A stretch of 64,000 nucleotides of DNA from Gemmatimonadota bacterium (GTDB lineage: Bacteria > Gemmatimonadota > Gemmatimonadetes > Longimicrobiales > Gaopeijiaceae). Every line of letters begins with the position of its first letter. The first letter of the stretch is position 1. The stretch is taken from NCBI GenBank assembly GCA_028873815.1, contig JAPPNN010000040.1, forward strand, positions 1,405 to 65,404. The letters are read 5' to 3'. The position numbers and the translations under genes are program-made. Shown here piece after piece: positions 36,470-44,487 of this stretch. Below the pieces are notes generated by a model that had not been told where the DNA came from, searched no databases, and saw only the letters and a program-made list of their open reading frames with translations.

Positions 36470-36745
36470 ATGTCGGTCCAGTCAGTCATTCAGGCGTCGA
36501 ACGAGATGCAGCATCAGCTGATCTCCCGGGCAACAGAAGACGCCGAGTTCCGCGCGCGGCTGGTGGATGACCCGAACAACGCGATCAAACAGGAATTCGG
36601 CATCGATGTGCCGGACCACGCCAAAATCCAGGTGCACGAGAGCGACATGAGCGTCCTGCACATCGCGCTGCCGATCAGCCCCAACGTCGAGTTGGACGAG
36701 GAAAGGCTGGAGGCGATCGCGGCCGGTCTTTGCTGCTGCGGCTGA
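36470..36745 (+). CDS. NHLP-family RiPP (TOMM) precursor peptide, apparent core LCCCG
   Basis: 91 aa, with a strong AGAGGAGG four bases before the ATG. The leader is of the nitrile-hydratase-alpha-like NHLP type: RATEDAEFRARLVDDPNNAI, EFGIDVPDHAKIQVHESD and LHIALP. It continues with LDEERLEAIAAG and ends LCCCG. By analogy with NHLP precursors that are cut after a small-small motif, cleavage after Ala-Ala-Gly leaves a core of only five residues with three consecutive cysteines, ideal substrates for YcaO cyclisation to thiazolines/thiazoles. It is transcribed opposite to all its biosynthetic genes, diverging from the exporter operon. Only one precursor gene is visible. Confidence 0.88.
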   Translation: MSVQSVIQASNEMQHQLISRATEDAEFRARLVDDPNNAIKQEFGIDVPDHAKIQVHESDMSVLHIALPISPNVELDEERLEAIAAGLCCCG

Positions 36746-36754
36746 TCGCAGTTC

Positions 36755-36778
36755 GGCCGTTGCCCAGCTGCAGCGGCC
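36755..36778. terminator. Bidirectional hairpin between convergent precursor and 374-aa gene
   Basis: GGCCGTTGC (36755-36763), a six-base loop, then GCAGCGGCC (36770-36778): a 9-bp stem with one G-T wobble. It lies in the 46-bp gap between the precursor stop (36745) and the stop of the convergent gene (36792). There is no U-tract, so termination might be Rho-assisted, or the hairpin might only stabilise the 3' ends. Confidence 0.5.
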
Positions 36779-36791
36779 CGCAAAGCAGCTT

Positions 36792-37916
36792 CTACCCCCC
36801 GGTTGCCGCGGCGGCCGGGAACGGAGGAAGCATCAGCACGAAGACGTAGCCCTTGGCCTGGGCGAAGCGGTCGTCGGAAACCACGAGCTTGATGTGGTGG
36901 ATGCCCTTGACCAGTAGCAGCATGCTGCGGCGTCCGAAAACCGCTTCCGCCCCCGACCAGGACGTGGCGAGCGCGGATAGTTTGTCCGGCAGGGCAAGGC
37001 CGTGTTCGCCGACGCCGTCAATGAGTGCCATCCAGGGGTCGACTTCCTTCACCCACTGGGTGTCGCGGGCGTAGAAACTCACGCCGAGCGCAGGCCCCAG
37101 CCCGCCATGCGCCGGGATATCGAAGTGCGCCGCCAAGTGGGCGAAGGCGTCGCGTTCCTCCATCTCCGACAGGAACGGGACGACCACCTCGGGTCGTCCG
37201 GACCAGTCGGTGCGATCCAGAAAGGCCGTGAAGTCGCGGGTCTTCCTGAAACCCGTGATCGCGATCCGCAGTCCATCCGACCGTGCCGGAAAGGCACCGA
37301 CGGACCCGACGTGCGTGCCCGGCGGCATCGCCGAAAACAGGCGTTCGATCTGTCGGCGTTCCGAAGCCTCCAACTGCCAGCCGCCGGCGCCGGCCACGGC
37401 GTCTGCGGCGGCATGGAACCCTTCGAGCCCCCGGGCCGCTTCCTCGCAGGACACCGCATCGGGGGCAGGGTAGAGGAAGATTCCGGGGTCCGGCAGCGGT
37501 CCGGCGCGTCCCGGATCGATGTCGTATTCGAGCATGAGCTTGGTGCCGCCGATTCGCTGGATTGTGGACTCTCGCTGCATCGTATGCAGGAGCCGAAACG
37601 CGGCAACCGTGGATGGATCCTCGGGTTGTGTCCGGCACCATTCTTCGAAATGTGTCGCCGACAGGCTTCCCTCGAACAGCGCGACCCCCAGATCGGCCCT
37701 TCGTTCGGGTTCGTGCAGCGGCAACTCGAATCCGAATCCGGAGGTTGCCAGGCTGATGGGCAGTGCCCTCGCTCTCTCCAGCAACCGGTCCCACCCAGAC
37801 CCGTCGATCAGCTGCGGGGAAATGCGACTCCGGAACTGTTCCAGCAGTTTCCCGACGGAGTCCGCCTGGGCAAGCATGTGCTTTTCGAGACCGGCCCGGC
37901 TTTCTTCGATGTTCAT
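36792..37916 (-). CDS. Unrecognised 374-aa protein of the RiPP locus
   Basis: No signal peptide, membrane helix or catalytic motif that I can name. The sequence is soluble, with alternating short strand-like and helix-like segments: STIQRIGGTKLMLEYDIDPG near 170, IFLYPAPDAVSCEEA, GLRIAITGFRKTRDFTAFLDR, ALGVSFYARDTQWVKEVDPW near 285, and a C-terminal KGIHHIKLVVSDDRFAQAKGYV. It lies between the cyclodehydratase gene (39 bp) and the precursor, so it is probably a dedicated RiPP enzyme or scaffold. A prenyltransferase-like (ABBA) barrel is conceivable given the repeated strand-helix pattern and the prenyl synthase downstream, but this is weak. The C-terminus is proline/alanine-rich. Confidence 0.7.
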   Translation of the reverse strand: MNIEESRAGLEKHMLAQADSVGKLLEQFRSRISPQLIDGSGWDRLLERARALPISLATSGFGFELPLHEPERRADLGVALFEGSLSATHFEEWCRTQPEDPSTVAAFRLLHTMQRESTIQRIGGTKLMLEYDIDPGRAGPLPDPGIFLYPAPDAVSCEEAARGLEGFHAAADAVAGAGGWQLEASERRQIERLFSAMPPGTHVGSVGAFPARSDGLRIAITGFRKTRDFTAFLDRTDWSGRPEVVVPFLSEMEERDAFAHLAAHFDIPAHGGLGPALGVSFYARDTQWVKEVDPWMALIDGVGEHGLALPDKLSALATSWSGAEAVFGRRSMLLLVKGIHHIKLVVSDDRFAQAKGYVFVLMLPPFPAAAATGG

Positions 37917-37955
37917 AACGGTGCTGTCCGCAGTTGTGTTGCGTCTCGGCGTCGC

Positions 37956-40301
37956 TCAGGCGACGACCGGGAAGGGATTGAGTTCCTGCTCCGTCAGGTG
38001 CCTCTCACTCCAGCCCATCGCGACCGGCACATCGAACAGTCGCCCCGGCGCGAAACGCTCCCAGAAGTGCCGCATGCCCGGTACGATGACGCGTGCCACC
38101 GGCATGCCGATATCGGGCCGGGTCTGGTCGAGTACCAGAAACTCCAGGCCGCGGGCTTCGACCAGCGCCCGGCAGTGTTCCACATCCTCCCGCGTGTCCG
38201 CGGTGTCGGGAACCGGGTAGTGTGACCTGCCGCGGCGCGGCGTCCCCGACGCAGGTGTCAGGTAGGGATGGTCCGCCACCTTGCCCGTGCGCCACCACGA
38301 CTGGCTCACCGGATCGTGGACAGCAGCGCCGACCCCACCACGCGCGGGTCCGAGAATCCACTGCAGACACTGGTTCAACTCGCACACCGCACGCAGAGCC
38401 GCGATGTGTGGATCCGTGTGGGCCCCGGCCCCGTAGAGAATGTCCTCCGTTGCGCCGTCGGTTCTGCGGGAAATGGCCACGAAGACCGGAATCCCGAAGT
38501 CGCTCGTTGCGTCCAACACCCATATGTCCCGATTCCGCCGACGGTAGTAGTCGGGTGCGGACGCCAGATATGCGTCGTCGAAGCTCGCCAGGTCCACCTC
38601 CGGCAGGCGCCGCCGATTGTACCACCAGATGGCGAAGGCGTCACGTTCCACGAGTTCGAAAAACCCCTGCAGAATCGCTTCCTCGAGCGTGTTCCCCGCC
38701 GCACACCCGTTCGAGTCCGCCTTGAAACCGGGCCCGCTGCCTTCTTCCGCCGCCTCCGCCATACCGTAGAGGATCGATGTGGGAAGATAGCGGTGCCGCC
38801 CCTGCGTGAAGGACCAGACTGGCGACCAGGCGATCTTCGCATCCGGGTCCAGCCGCGGCGGCACGACGTTGTACGGGTGACCACGGGCGTTGATCCGATC
38901 CGCGTCATCCAGCTGCCGGTCGCTGAACAGCTGCACTTCATTGGGGGGGATGGCCTCCGACTCTCCGGCCTTCTCGAAATCCGCGAGACGTCTCCGGCAC
39001 AGGATCTCGTCGCCATGGAATGCGCCGCAGTAGCGCTCGACCGCCTCGCAAAGGGCACTGGCCTCGGACTGCTGCGGCGAACTGCCCTTCCCCGCGCTCT
39101 TGCTCCGCAGGCTCCGTCGCAGTGAACCGAGCTTACGGCCTCTCGGCGCGAGATTGCTGGCCGCCCAGAACACGTGGAGCCACGGGTCGGTTTCCTCCGT
39201 GGTGCGGGCCACCCAAGTCACAACGCCGGTGACCGGACTGACGAGATGACGATACTTGGCCAGTGTCTCCTCTGGAGGGATCGAACGATGGCCGCCGCTG
39301 TTGCGAAACGTCCTGGGGCTCGCTTGCAGACGCACCGGTTCGGCCGGACGGTCGGCGCGATAAAGAGCCTCGTCCCCACACGCCAGGCACTGCGGGCGCC
39401 GCGTTGCCGGATGCTGTGCGCTCTGGTGGGCAGCGATATCCAGGGAAACGGCCCGCTCATGGATGGGTGCCATATCCTCTAGTACCAGCCACTTGGCGAT
39501 TTCGGCCGCGGCCAGACCGCACACCGCGTCAAGCACGGCCGGGTCGGCCGCGCGGGGCTCGACAGCCGATGAGTCGAGGCCAAGGTTGCTCAGGAATCCA
39601 TGCACCTCCCGATGGCCCCGCAGGCGGTAGGTAAGACACGCCCAGCAGGCGCCGCCCTCTGCCGGCCGGAAGATCGGTCCGAACAGCGGCTGCATGCCGT
39701 TCGGCCTGACGAGCACCCAGGGCGTGCGCGACTCCAAATGCCGCCGATTGATGGAATCGTGCTGCTTGTCCAGATAGTCCGCGCACACCATCACGGCCAA
39801 GGAGGGACGGACGGCTCCCGCCCGATCGCTTGTTTGCACGCCCAGTCCATCAAGCCGACGGGCAAGGACACCGTCATCCCCCGCCACGGTCACGGCAGCC
39901 GCTGCCAGGCGCTGCTCCGCCCAGCACGGCGAGGCGCCGAGAGAGGACCAGTACGCCGCCCGCCCCGGAGCCATGCCGTAGTCGCCCGAAACGACATACC
40001 CCCGCGAGGCCAGCGCCAGAATCGCCGTCTGCACGTCGAGAGCCGAATGAACAGGGGCCAGGGCGGTAACGATTTCCTGCACCGTGCGACCCCCGTCAAG
40101 GAAGGGCATGAGGTCGCAGTGGATCCGCCCCCGCAGCAGAGTGTCGAAGACCTCGGAGACCAGCAACACCTGTTCGTCGCCGATCAGGTGGCATCCAAGG
40201 TGGGGCGTAAGCTGCGGTAACTCGACGAGACCACGGTCGGAAGGCGTGGTCCGCTTCAACAGGCCGCGGGACCCCTCCTGCGACGGCAGCTTCTCGACCA
40301 T
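37956..40301 (-). CDS. Fused E1-like leader-binding / YcaO cyclodehydratase (TOMM synthetase)
   Basis: 781 aa from the ATG 40301. The N-terminal ~330 residues form the E1-like/ThiF-type partner that binds the leader peptide, with paired zinc cysteines CWAC (219-222) and CLAC (305-308). The YcaO domain follows from ~345: ATP-binding motifs SAGKGSSPQQSEASALCEAVERYCG (402-426) and GNTLEEAILQGFFELVERDA. The C-terminus ends NPFPVVA, a shortened version of the Pro-rich catalytic tail. It should use ATP to cyclise core cysteines to thiazolines. It is preceded by a VAO-type oxidoreductase gene (25-bp gap). Confidence 0.93.
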   Translation of the reverse strand: MVEKLPSQEGSRGLLKRTTPSDRGLVELPQLTPHLGCHLIGDEQVLLVSEVFDTLLRGRIHCDLMPFLDGGRTVQEIVTALAPVHSALDVQTAILALASRGYVVSGDYGMAPGRAAYWSSLGASPCWAEQRLAAAAVTVAGDDGVLARRLDGLGVQTSDRAGAVRPSLAVMVCADYLDKQHDSINRRHLESRTPWVLVRPNGMQPLFGPIFRPAEGGACWACLTYRLRGHREVHGFLSNLGLDSSAVEPRAADPAVLDAVCGLAAAEIAKWLVLEDMAPIHERAVSLDIAAHQSAQHPATRRPQCLACGDEALYRADRPAEPVRLQASPRTFRNSGGHRSIPPEETLAKYRHLVSPVTGVVTWVARTTEETDPWLHVFWAASNLAPRGRKLGSLRRSLRSKSAGKGSSPQQSEASALCEAVERYCGAFHGDEILCRRRLADFEKAGESEAIPPNEVQLFSDRQLDDADRINARGHPYNVVPPRLDPDAKIAWSPVWSFTQGRHRYLPTSILYGMAEAAEEGSGPGFKADSNGCAAGNTLEEAILQGFFELVERDAFAIWWYNRRRLPEVDLASFDDAYLASAPDYYRRRNRDIWVLDATSDFGIPVFVAISRRTDGATEDILYGAGAHTDPHIAALRAVCELNQCLQWILGPARGGVGAAVHDPVSQSWWRTGKVADHPYLTPASGTPRRGRSHYPVPDTADTREDVEHCRALVEARGLEFLVLDQTRPDIGMPVARVIVPGMRHFWERFAPGRLFDVPVAMGWSERHLTEQELNPFPVVA

Positions 40302-40326
40302 GGCTGTTTTCGGCGTCCCCTTTTTG

Positions 40327-41634
40327 TCACGCAGTTGGGCGCACGGCCGCGAACGGCCTGCCCGCCGCGTCGAACACGTGTTTCGGATCGAATTCCCGCT
40401 TCCACGCAATGCCCTTTTCGAGCATCTCCCCGTAGTGTTCCGCCCAACGCGCGGGACCGTAGCCAACGCCGCCGGACAAGTAGCTCTTGCCGCCAAGTCC
40501 GACCAGCGTTCTGTCGACCTCCTCAAGGTAGCTCGCCAGCGCGACCGCCTGGGAATACCGGGATTCAGCCATTACGGTGAGGACCGAGTACGAGATGGCC
40601 CGCTCTCCCGGCGGACGCATGAACATCGGAGCGCAGGTTTCCTCCTTTCCCATCGGGTATAGCCCGATCCACCGCCAGGGTCTGCGTGGCACCGAGTCCG
40701 GATCCAGCCACGGCTGTGCGAGCACGGTTCGCAGTGTCTCCCAGGGCAGGAACCAATCCCGCCATGGGTAGTGGAACATTCGGCTGAAACTCCATGTGGG
40801 ATACATGCCCGCGCGGCCCACACTGGCAGTGTCCCTTGTGTACGCGCTTTCGTCGTGTCCCAGTGCGTGCAGCATTCTCTGGTCGTCGGGCTCCTCGTCA
40901 TACTCGAAGCCGGCGTGAAGCACAATCACGTCCTCGTCGTGCCGCATTTCCGCCCGCAGGTGCTCGAAGCGATCTGCCTCCACGATGTGCTCGAGGTCGT
41001 CCGCGAACCGCTCGTGGTCGCGGTAGTGCAACTCATACTGCCGGAATCTTCCGCCTGCTTTGCGGATCCGGATCCACGCTTCGGCAATGATGCCGAACTG
41101 TCCCTGACCACTCCTCACGGCATTGAAGAGTCCCGCATTCCGAGTCGCGGAGCACCGCACTCGCTCGCCCGTGCCTGTCACCACCTCGAGCTGCTCGACC
41201 TGGCCGACCTGGGCTCCGTAGCGATGCGAAGTCGTGCCAAGGCCTCCGGCGGACAGCGTTCCACCGACGGTCAGCGCGCCGAAGTCAGGAAGCACCCGAG
41301 GGAGGCGCCCTTCCGCGCGCAGCGTGTCCACCAGCGCGCCCCACTGCACGCCGCCCTGCGCGCGCACCAAACCTGGCCCTGCCGGCCGGATCCGATCCAG
41401 TCCCGTCGTGTCGAGTACGACGCCGCCGTCCGTCAGACACTGTCCGCCCTGCGAGTGTCCTCCTCCACGAATGGCCACCCGGACGCCGTCTCTCGCGGCA
41501 CGGCGCACGAGACCTGCCGCCTCCTCCACGCTCCGAGGCTTTGCAACCGCTTTCGGCACCCGCCTGGTCATTCTGCCGAAGTCGCGGGAGTACGCCTCGC
41601 GGTCTTCCAGATCTCTGCTTGCGCCGGGGATCAT
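40327..41634 (-). CDS. VAO/PCMH-type FAD-linked oxidoreductase of the RiPP locus
   Basis: 435 aa. The FAD-binding PCMH domain occupies ~25-200, with IRGGGHSQGGQ where His60 is the usual covalent flavin anchor, then GALTVGGTLSAGGLGTTSHRYG. The C-terminal substrate domain ends with a berberine-bridge-like FDPKHVFDAAGR segment. Family members use oxygen or other acceptors to oxidise alcohols, amines or ring C-N bonds; cytokinin-dehydrogenase-like sequences are related. It is the first gene of the minus-strand cluster and precedes the YcaO gene by 25 bp. No nitroreductase-type azoline dehydrogenase is present, so it may oxidise thiazolines to thiazoles. No signal peptide is seen. Confidence 0.85.
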   Translation of the reverse strand: MIPGASRDLEDREAYSRDFGRMTRRVPKAVAKPRSVEEAAGLVRRAARDGVRVAIRGGGHSQGGQCLTDGGVVLDTTGLDRIRPAGPGLVRAQGGVQWGALVDTLRAEGRLPRVLPDFGALTVGGTLSAGGLGTTSHRYGAQVGQVEQLEVVTGTGERVRCSATRNAGLFNAVRSGQGQFGIIAEAWIRIRKAGGRFRQYELHYRDHERFADDLEHIVEADRFEHLRAEMRHDEDVIVLHAGFEYDEEPDDQRMLHALGHDESAYTRDTASVGRAGMYPTWSFSRMFHYPWRDWFLPWETLRTVLAQPWLDPDSVPRRPWRWIGLYPMGKEETCAPMFMRPPGERAISYSVLTVMAESRYSQAVALASYLEEVDRTLVGLGGKSYLSGGVGYGPARWAEHYGEMLEKGIAWKREFDPKHVFDAAGRPFAAVRPTA

Positions 41635-41722
41635 CTCGTTCGTGGTCTCGGGTAGGTTGGCTTCTCTCGGGCCTTCGCCAATCGGAGAAAGGTAACGAGC
41701 ACCGCCAAGGCCCGTGCGCGCC

Positions 41723-42961
41723 CTACCCCGGCATCCTCCGGAACAGCCGCAGCAGCGATGCGAACGCCAGCGCGTACATCACCGCCCCGAGCAGGAACGG
41801 CGCCCCCGCCAGCTCCATCGGCGCATCGGGAGAGGTGAAGTAGCTGAACAGACCCGCCGTGAAGATCAGCGGTGCCAGAATGCTGGTCAGGCTCATGAGC
41901 GACGTGATGCCGCCCTGCACCTTCCCCTGGTCCTCGGGCGGCACGGTGCCGGCGACCAGGCTCTGAATCGCGGGTCCCGCCACACCGCCGATGGAGCCGA
42001 AGACGATGAACGCGAACAGCATCCATCCTGCCGTGGCCAGCCCGTATCCCAGGTAGGTGATGACCGCGACGACGAGGCCGTACAGGATCGCACGGCGTTC
42101 ACCGAGCCTGCCCACAATCGGGCGCACCAGTCCCCCCTGGACGATCGCCGCCATCACCCCGACCAGCATGAGCGAGAATCCGTTCATCTGCTCGTCCCAG
42201 CCGAACTTGTGGCCGGTGTAGAGGACCCAGACTGTCTCCAGGCCGCGCTGCGCCAGCACGACGAAGACGAATGCGGCCGTAAGGCCGGCGACCAGCGGGT
42301 AGGCGCCGAGTACGAAGAGGCTGCCGACCGGATTCGCCTTCTTCCAGCTGAACGCGTCACGCTTTTCCGGCGGCAGCGACTCGGGCAGAACGAAGAAGCC
42401 GTAGAGCCAGTTCACCAGCGCAAGTCCCGCCGAGACGAAGAAGGGAAGCCGCAGGTCGATGCCGCCGAGGATGCCGCCCAGGCCCGGGCCGAAGATGAAG
42501 CCCAGGCCAAAGGCCACGCCGATCAGCCCGAAGTTGCGCGCCCGGTCCTCCGGCTTCGATACATCGGCGATGTAGGCGTTGGCGGTGGTGATGCTCGCCC
42601 CCATTACGCCGGCGATCAGCCGGCCCACAAAGAGCCAGGCCAATGACGGCGCGAATCCCATGATGATATAGTCCACACCGAGCCCGAAGAGAGCAATCAG
42701 GATCACGGGCCTGCGCCCCACGCGGTCCGACAGCGCGCCCAGCACCGGTGCGAAGATGAACTGCGTGAGCGCGTAGGTGGAGGCCAGGACACCGAACCAG
42801 CGCCCCGCGAGCGTGGTGCTGCCCCCGGCGAAGTCCTTGATCAGCTCCGGGAGAATGGGGATGATGATCCCGATCCCCAATACGTCGATGAAGACCGTGA
42901 TGAGGATGAAGATCATGGCAGCCTGGCGGCCGCGTCCCGGTACCGGCAAGAGCGCCTCCAC
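41723..42961 (-). CDS. MFS exporter, TCR/Tet-like
   Basis: About 412 aa. The start is uncertain; the GTG 42961 gives a short cytoplasmic tail (EALLPVPGRGRQAA) before helix 1, as in related transporters. Twelve helices are visible, with MFS motif A GALSDRVGRRPVILIALFG, the first helix FILITVFIDVLGIGIIIPILPELI, and FGPGLGGILGGID typical of motif C antiporters. It resembles tetracycline/multidrug proton antiporters, but specificity is not determinable. It lies 88 bp upstream of the RiPP cluster on the same strand and could provide self-protection or be unrelated. Confidence 0.88.
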   Translation of the reverse strand: MEALLPVPGRGRQAAMIFILITVFIDVLGIGIIIPILPELIKDFAGGSTTLAGRWFGVLASTYALTQFIFAPVLGALSDRVGRRPVILIALFGLGVDYIIMGFAPSLAWLFVGRLIAGVMGASITTANAYIADVSKPEDRARNFGLIGVAFGLGFIFGPGLGGILGGIDLRLPFFVSAGLALVNWLYGFFVLPESLPPEKRDAFSWKKANPVGSLFVLGAYPLVAGLTAAFVFVVLAQRGLETVWVLYTGHKFGWDEQMNGFSLMLVGVMAAIVQGGLVRPIVGRLGERRAILYGLVVAVITYLGYGLATAGWMLFAFIVFGSIGGVAGPAIQSLVAGTVPPEDQGKVQGGITSLMSLTSILAPLIFTAGLFSYFTSPDAPMELAGAPFLLGAVMYALAFASLLRLFRRMPG

Positions 42962-43059
42962 GCGATAGTTCAGGAAGGAGCATAGCAGACCCTGGCTGCC
43001 GGCGCGCCCTCCGGCTCCACCCGAGTTGGCCGAATCAATCCCGCGAGCGTTCCATCCGA

Positions 43060-43779
43060 ATGGACTTCGAAACCTTCGAAAAGCAATCGCGCCGTGTCTA
43101 CGAGAGCATTCCGGAGACTTACCGGGAGGGCGTCGACGGGTTGACGGTGCACCGGGCAGCACTCCCCCATCCACGCTTCCCCGGCGTGTACACGCTTGGC
43201 GAATGCCTGACCGAGTCCTATCCGTCGAGCTGGGACGGACCTGACACCCTGCGGTCTCAGGTCCTCCTGCACTGGGGGTCCTTCAGGGCGCTGGCAGCCG
43301 TCGACCCGACCTTCGACTGGAACGAACAGATCTGGGAGACCCTGACCCACGAGCTGCGTCACCACCTCGAATCGCTCGCCGACACCGACGACCTGCTGGG
43401 TGTGGACTACGCGATGGAACACACGTTCCAACGTCACCAGGGACTGGACTTCGACCCCGGCTACTACCGGCACGGTGACCGCCTCGCCCCGGGCATCTAC
43501 GCCGTCGAGGACGAAGTGTACATCGAGCAGTTCTGGAAGCGCGCCGATTTCGTGCGTGCGCCGGAGATCCGCTTCTCATGGGCGGGACGCAGCTACGGCA
43601 TCGGCCATCCCGGCGAACTCGGCGACTTCCACTTCATTCGAATCGTAGACGGGATTCCGGCCCCTCCGTACCTTGAGCTGGTACTGGTGCGCAGTTCCTC
43701 CTGGCTGAAACGGACCCGGGCCGCACTGCGGCGGGAAGACATCGAGGTCTTCGAGTCCGGGGCGGTGGCGAGGGAGTGA
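43060..43779 (+). CDS. Minimal zincin-type metallopeptidase family protein
   Basis: 239 aa without signal peptide or membrane helix. The N-terminal half matches the bacterial metallopeptidase family (zincin_1-like): HPRFPGVYTLGECL, then the zinc motif HELRH (97-101) within WETLTHELRHHLESL. The C-terminal ~110 residues (YYRHGDRLAPGIYAVEDEVYIEQFW and following) are extra to the minimal domain and unfamiliar. Intracellular role unknown. It diverges from the MFS gene. No clear Shine-Dalgarno precedes the ATG. Confidence 0.75.
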   Translation: MDFETFEKQSRRVYESIPETYREGVDGLTVHRAALPHPRFPGVYTLGECLTESYPSSWDGPDTLRSQVLLHWGSFRALAAVDPTFDWNEQIWETLTHELRHHLESLADTDDLLGVDYAMEHTFQRHQGLDFDPGYYRHGDRLAPGIYAVEDEVYIEQFWKRADFVRAPEIRFSWAGRSYGIGHPGELGDFHFIRIVDGIPAPPYLELVLVRSSSWLKRTRAALRREDIEVFESGAVARE

Positions 43780-43851
43780 AGAGAACCCTGTTGCCGCCTG
43801 CGGTGTAGACGACGTAGGCCGAATTGCCCCCACAACCCGAAAGGGCCGATA

Positions 43852-44478
43852 ATGAAGCGGATACGCTCACGAAGAGGCGAAGGCACTCATTTGCATCCCG
43901 GGCTTGTCGCCGTCGCGGCCGTGACCGTCGCGGTCGGGATCGCCAGCTGCGCTTCGGGCTCATCCGGCTCGGCGAACGCCGAGAATGACCGGCCTGTGGT
44001 CCCGGGCGAACGCCGCACCATCCTGCGCGTCGGCAACTACGAGCGCCTGGAGATCTTCAACGAGCCGGGGGTCGGCGTGCGCACGATCGGCGTGGCGGCC
44101 GAATTGGCCTGGCGCGCTCTCGGAGGCGTCTACGGCGAGTTGGGAATACCGGTGACGTCAACCAACCCGCAGACCATGGAACTGGGGAATCCCGGCTACT
44201 CGGCCCGGCGTGTCGGCGGCGACCGCATGAACACATTCGTCGACTGCGGCAGCGGCCTTGCGGGACCGATGGCCAACCTGTACGACGTCACCCTATCCGT
44301 ATCGACCAGGCTTACCGCCAAGGGGCCCCAGAGCACCGAGGTCCTGACCATCGTCGACGCTTTCGGGGAGCCCCGTGCCGTGAGCGGCAACATGGTTCAC
44401 TGCCAGTCGCGCGGCGTGCTTGAGTTGCGAGTCGCCCAGGAGGTTGCAGAGGCACTGGGGATTACGCCCTCGCCCTGA
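43852..44478 (+). CDS. Predicted lipoprotein of unknown function
   Basis: 208 aa. Hydrophobic segment VAVAAVTVAVGIASC with a lipobox-like IASC (Cys33), then a Ser/Gly linker and a compact domain containing two cysteines (VDCGSG, VHCQSRG) that may form a disulfide. The domain begins RTILRVGNYERLEIFNEPGVGVRTIGVAAELAWRALGGVY. I do not recognise the family, although similar short lipoproteins occur in Gemmatimonadota genomes. It converges on the ankyrin gene with only nine bases between the stops. Confidence 0.7.
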   Translation: MKRIRSRRGEGTHLHPGLVAVAAVTVAVGIASCASGSSGSANAENDRPVVPGERRTILRVGNYERLEIFNEPGVGVRTIGVAAELAWRALGGVYGELGIPVTSTNPQTMELGNPGYSARRVGGDRMNTFVDCGSGLAGPMANLYDVTLSVSTRLTAKGPQSTEVLTIVDAFGEPRAVSGNMVHCQSRGVLELRVAQEVAEALGITPSP

Positions 44479-44487
44479 AGCGCCCCC

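Noticed and set aside
41723..42961. MFS exporter as a definite member of the RiPP cluster
   Set aside because: Same strand and 88 bp away, but NHLM exporters already serve the peptide and nothing ties this transporter to it.
43283..43886. Several short overlapping frames on both strands around the metallopeptidase gene
   Set aside because: All overlap a better-supported gene with a HELRH motif and show no features of their own.
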